From positions 1 through 6,301 of the forward strand of contig JAJXUS010000127.1 of NCBI GenBank assembly GCA_021782675.1: DNA of 6,301 bases, in the 5' to 3' direction. Positions 4,945 to 6,301 of the stretch are shown piece after piece. The position numbers and the translations under genes are program-made. How positions within the stretch are numbered: the first letter of the stretch is position 1; every line of letters begins with the position of its first letter. Source of the DNA: Acidobacteriota bacterium. GTDB lineage: Bacteria; Acidobacteriota; Terriglobia; Terriglobales; Acidobacteriaceae. A model generated the notes under the pieces. It did not search any database. It saw only the letters and a program-made list of their open reading frames with translations, and was not told where the DNA came from.

Positions 4945-6301
4945 CTAGTTTGTATGCAAGGTTCCGCCTTGCTTATATTGCAGATGTAAAAACGAAAGCT
5001 GATATCCACTGAGGTCGGGATAGGGGAGAGTGTCCGGACTCGCCGGGAGCTTCTTGGGGGCGAGGAGGCGCCACGCCTCAGGCGCCGCCCAGGGGTCATA
5101 GCCGGCGTCGGCCATCAGGGCCAGAGCGACGCGGCCTTGCTGCTCCCGAAATACCCGCAGTATCTGGGGATTCACGATTTGCGCGGCTGCCACCACGCCG
5201 AAAGCGCCCCAGGGACTTGCCGCCTCGGCAGCCACTTCTGCAGCCGTAATCGCGGCCCCTTCTGCAATATGGATCGACTTGTCCGGTGAGACTTCGGCCC
5301 CTTGCCACTGCAGCTGCGCAGCCACACCACCCGCCAGAACCGCAGCGAGCATGTCATCCGTCGTCAGCCGCGCCACAACCTGTTCAGGAACCAGAATCAG
5401 GCCCCAATCGCATCCAAAAGCATCCCGGAATTCTGAATCGTCTATCACATAAAAGCGGAAACGAATTCGCTCTTTAGCGTCGAAGGGAAGCGCCTTTTGA
5501 AAAGCAGGCACCACTTGCATTCCCACCCGCCACACACGCTGCTGCATTGCGGAGTTGCTCGATAGCCGGTGCCATCCGCACACTCCGCCTGCATTTTCCA
5601 TCCGGACTTTCTGATGGGGACCTACAAAGTTGCCTCTCGCATCGATTAAACGCGCCTGTGGCGGAATGGCATCCGGCGGAGCCGATTCCTGCTTCATCCT
5701 GGCAGCGCTCTTCTCGCCCGTAATGCCCTCATAAAACGCGGCCTGCTCAGCTACCAGGTCACCGCTGGCGTCGCGCTTGCCCTCATAATGAATCCCAGCG
5801 CCTGCACGGACGTCTGCCAGCTTCTTCAACTTGCCGGAGAATTGCGTGTCGGTTGCAGGAGTAATGCGAATCCGATAGCCATCCGCCTCAATTACCGGCT
5901 CCGTACCCGTTCCGATCACTCTCTCGATCAGCCCAAATCCCTTCACCCGCTTCTCGGCCGGATCGAGGATGACGATGGACTGAGCCGCAAGCTGCTTTCC
6001 CTCTCTTTGGCCAGTCGCCTTCACGTAGACCCCGACCTCCAGGTCGGATGCCGCCGCCGGACGGCTCTTCGCCCCCGCAGGCGCGGACCACGAGTAAGTA
6101 GTCTGCGAGGTCGTGCGCACCTGCTTGCCTTTATTGATTGCGAAGAGGTCTGGCGCGTGCATCGCCGTGATATATCCGTCGACTGCGGAGAGGTTTTCCT
6201 GCGTTTGACCCATCGCAGGAACCGGGGCGATTGCGCACGTGACCAGAAGACCGGTAGAGAAGAGAGCGTAGGAGGCGACAACGAGAGAGCGGGCCCCGAA
6301 A
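4945..6301 (-). CDS. Exported protein with DUF5666-like repeats and a catalytically dead M48-like peptidase domain (5' end outside window)
   Basis: The frame is open to the window edge, giving 451 visible residues. The ATG at 6213 is probably internal, because the 29 codons before it encode a signal-peptide-like stretch (RSLVVASYALFSTGLLVTC, then AIAPVPA) with plausible signal-peptidase cleavage after VPA. Counting from that Met, residues about 10-83 and 90-162 are two beta-rich DUF5666-like repeats (VDGYITAMHAPDLFAI and VKGFGLIERVIGTGTEP start them). Residues about 225-385 follow the M48 metallopeptidase pattern: FYVIDDSEFRDAF, then TTDDMLAAVLA, then near the end ALALMADAGYDPWAAPEAW. Where the family has the zinc motif HExxH there is GGVAA (295-299). 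Where it has the third ligand in EADR there is QQGR (358-361). The protein therefore cannot bind zinc in the usual way and is best read as a pseudo-protease, perhaps a binding or chaperone domain in the periplasm. The frame is otherwise intact, with no stop or frameshift. The stop is 189 bases upstream of prfB. Confidence 0.82.
   Translation of the reverse strand, partial: FGARSLVVASYALFSTGLLVTCAIAPVPAMGQTQENLSAVDGYITAMHAPDLFAINKGKQVRTTSQTTYSWSAPAGAKSRPAAASDLEVGVYVKATGQREGKQLAAQSIVILDPAEKRVKGFGLIERVIGTGTEPVIEADGYRIRITPATDTQFSGKLKKLADVRAGAGIHYEGKRDASGDLVAEQAAFYEGITGEKSAARMKQESAPPDAIPPQARLIDARGNFVGPHQKVRMENAGGVCGWHRLSSNSAMQQRVWRVGMQVVPAFQKALPFDAKERIRFRFYVIDDSEFRDAFGCDWGLILVPEQVVARLTTDDMLAAVLAGGVAAQLQWQGAEVSPDKSIHIAEGAAITAAEVAAEAASPWGAFGVVAAAQIVNPQILRVFREQQGRVALALMADAGYDPWAAPEAWRLLAPKKLPASPDTLPYPDLSGYQLSFLHLQYKQGGTLHTN

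Noticed and set aside
3753..5012. Long open plus-strand frame (419 codons) opposite prfB
   Set aside because: It is antisense to prfB, crosses the prfB promoter and repeat region, and has the Leu/Val/Gly/His-rich make-up of a shadow frame. No motif or ribosome site supports it.
4945..6213. Pseudo-M48 protein starting at the ATG at 6213
   Set aside because: There is no ribosome site before it, and the in-frame codons upstream encode a convincing signal peptide, so the start lies beyond the window edge.

Overview
The window is GC-rich, densely coding chromosomal DNA. The gene set best fits an Acidobacteriota (Terriglobia-like) bacterium. The reasons are a DUF4382/DUF5666-type lipoprotein, a second exported protein with DUF5666-like repeats, and an intergenic 'TGTCAT..TGAGCG.(A)GCGAAG'-type element that I associate with such genomes. 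The assignment is by recollection of families, not by any search, so phylum-level confidence is moderate.

Layout. On the plus strand at the left edge are the C-terminal end of a polytopic membrane protein (1-214) and, overlapping it by ATGA, a small three-helix membrane protein (211-564). Everything else that codes lies on the minus strand. Reading from the right edge these are: an exported protein with two DUF5666-like repeats and an M48-metalloprotease-like C-terminal domain whose zinc site is destroyed (4945 to beyond 6301, N-terminus cut by the window edge); prfB for release factor 2, with the classical programmed +1 frameshift (3618-4755); dapA for 4-hydroxy-tetrahydrodipicolinate synthase (2530-3441); and a large lipoprotein with DUF4382 plus beta-rich repeats (651-2063). 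Clear minus-strand intrinsic terminators follow dapA (2480-2516) and the lipoprotein gene (573-616). The second also separates the convergent plus-strand pair from the lipoprotein gene.

The genes do not form one pathway. prfB (translation termination) and dapA (lysine and peptidoglycan precursor synthesis) are housekeeping genes. The two flanking exported proteins probably act in the cell envelope and appear to share DUF5666-like modules. The gaps (about 85 to 470 bases) and the terminators suggest mostly independent transcription on the minus strand, while the plus-strand pair is translationally coupled.

The points most worth a second look are the pseudo-M48 protein (GGVAA where HExxH is expected), the autoregulatory frameshift in prfB, the lack of a Shine-Dalgarno sequence with a -10-like box immediately upstream of both dapA and prfB (possible leaderless or near-leaderless mRNAs), a 12-bp leader hairpin upstream of the lipoprotein gene, and the dispersed-type repeat at 4845-4886. 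I saw no tRNA, rRNA, CRISPR array, transposase or other mobile element, and no evidence of a wholly new multi-gene system.
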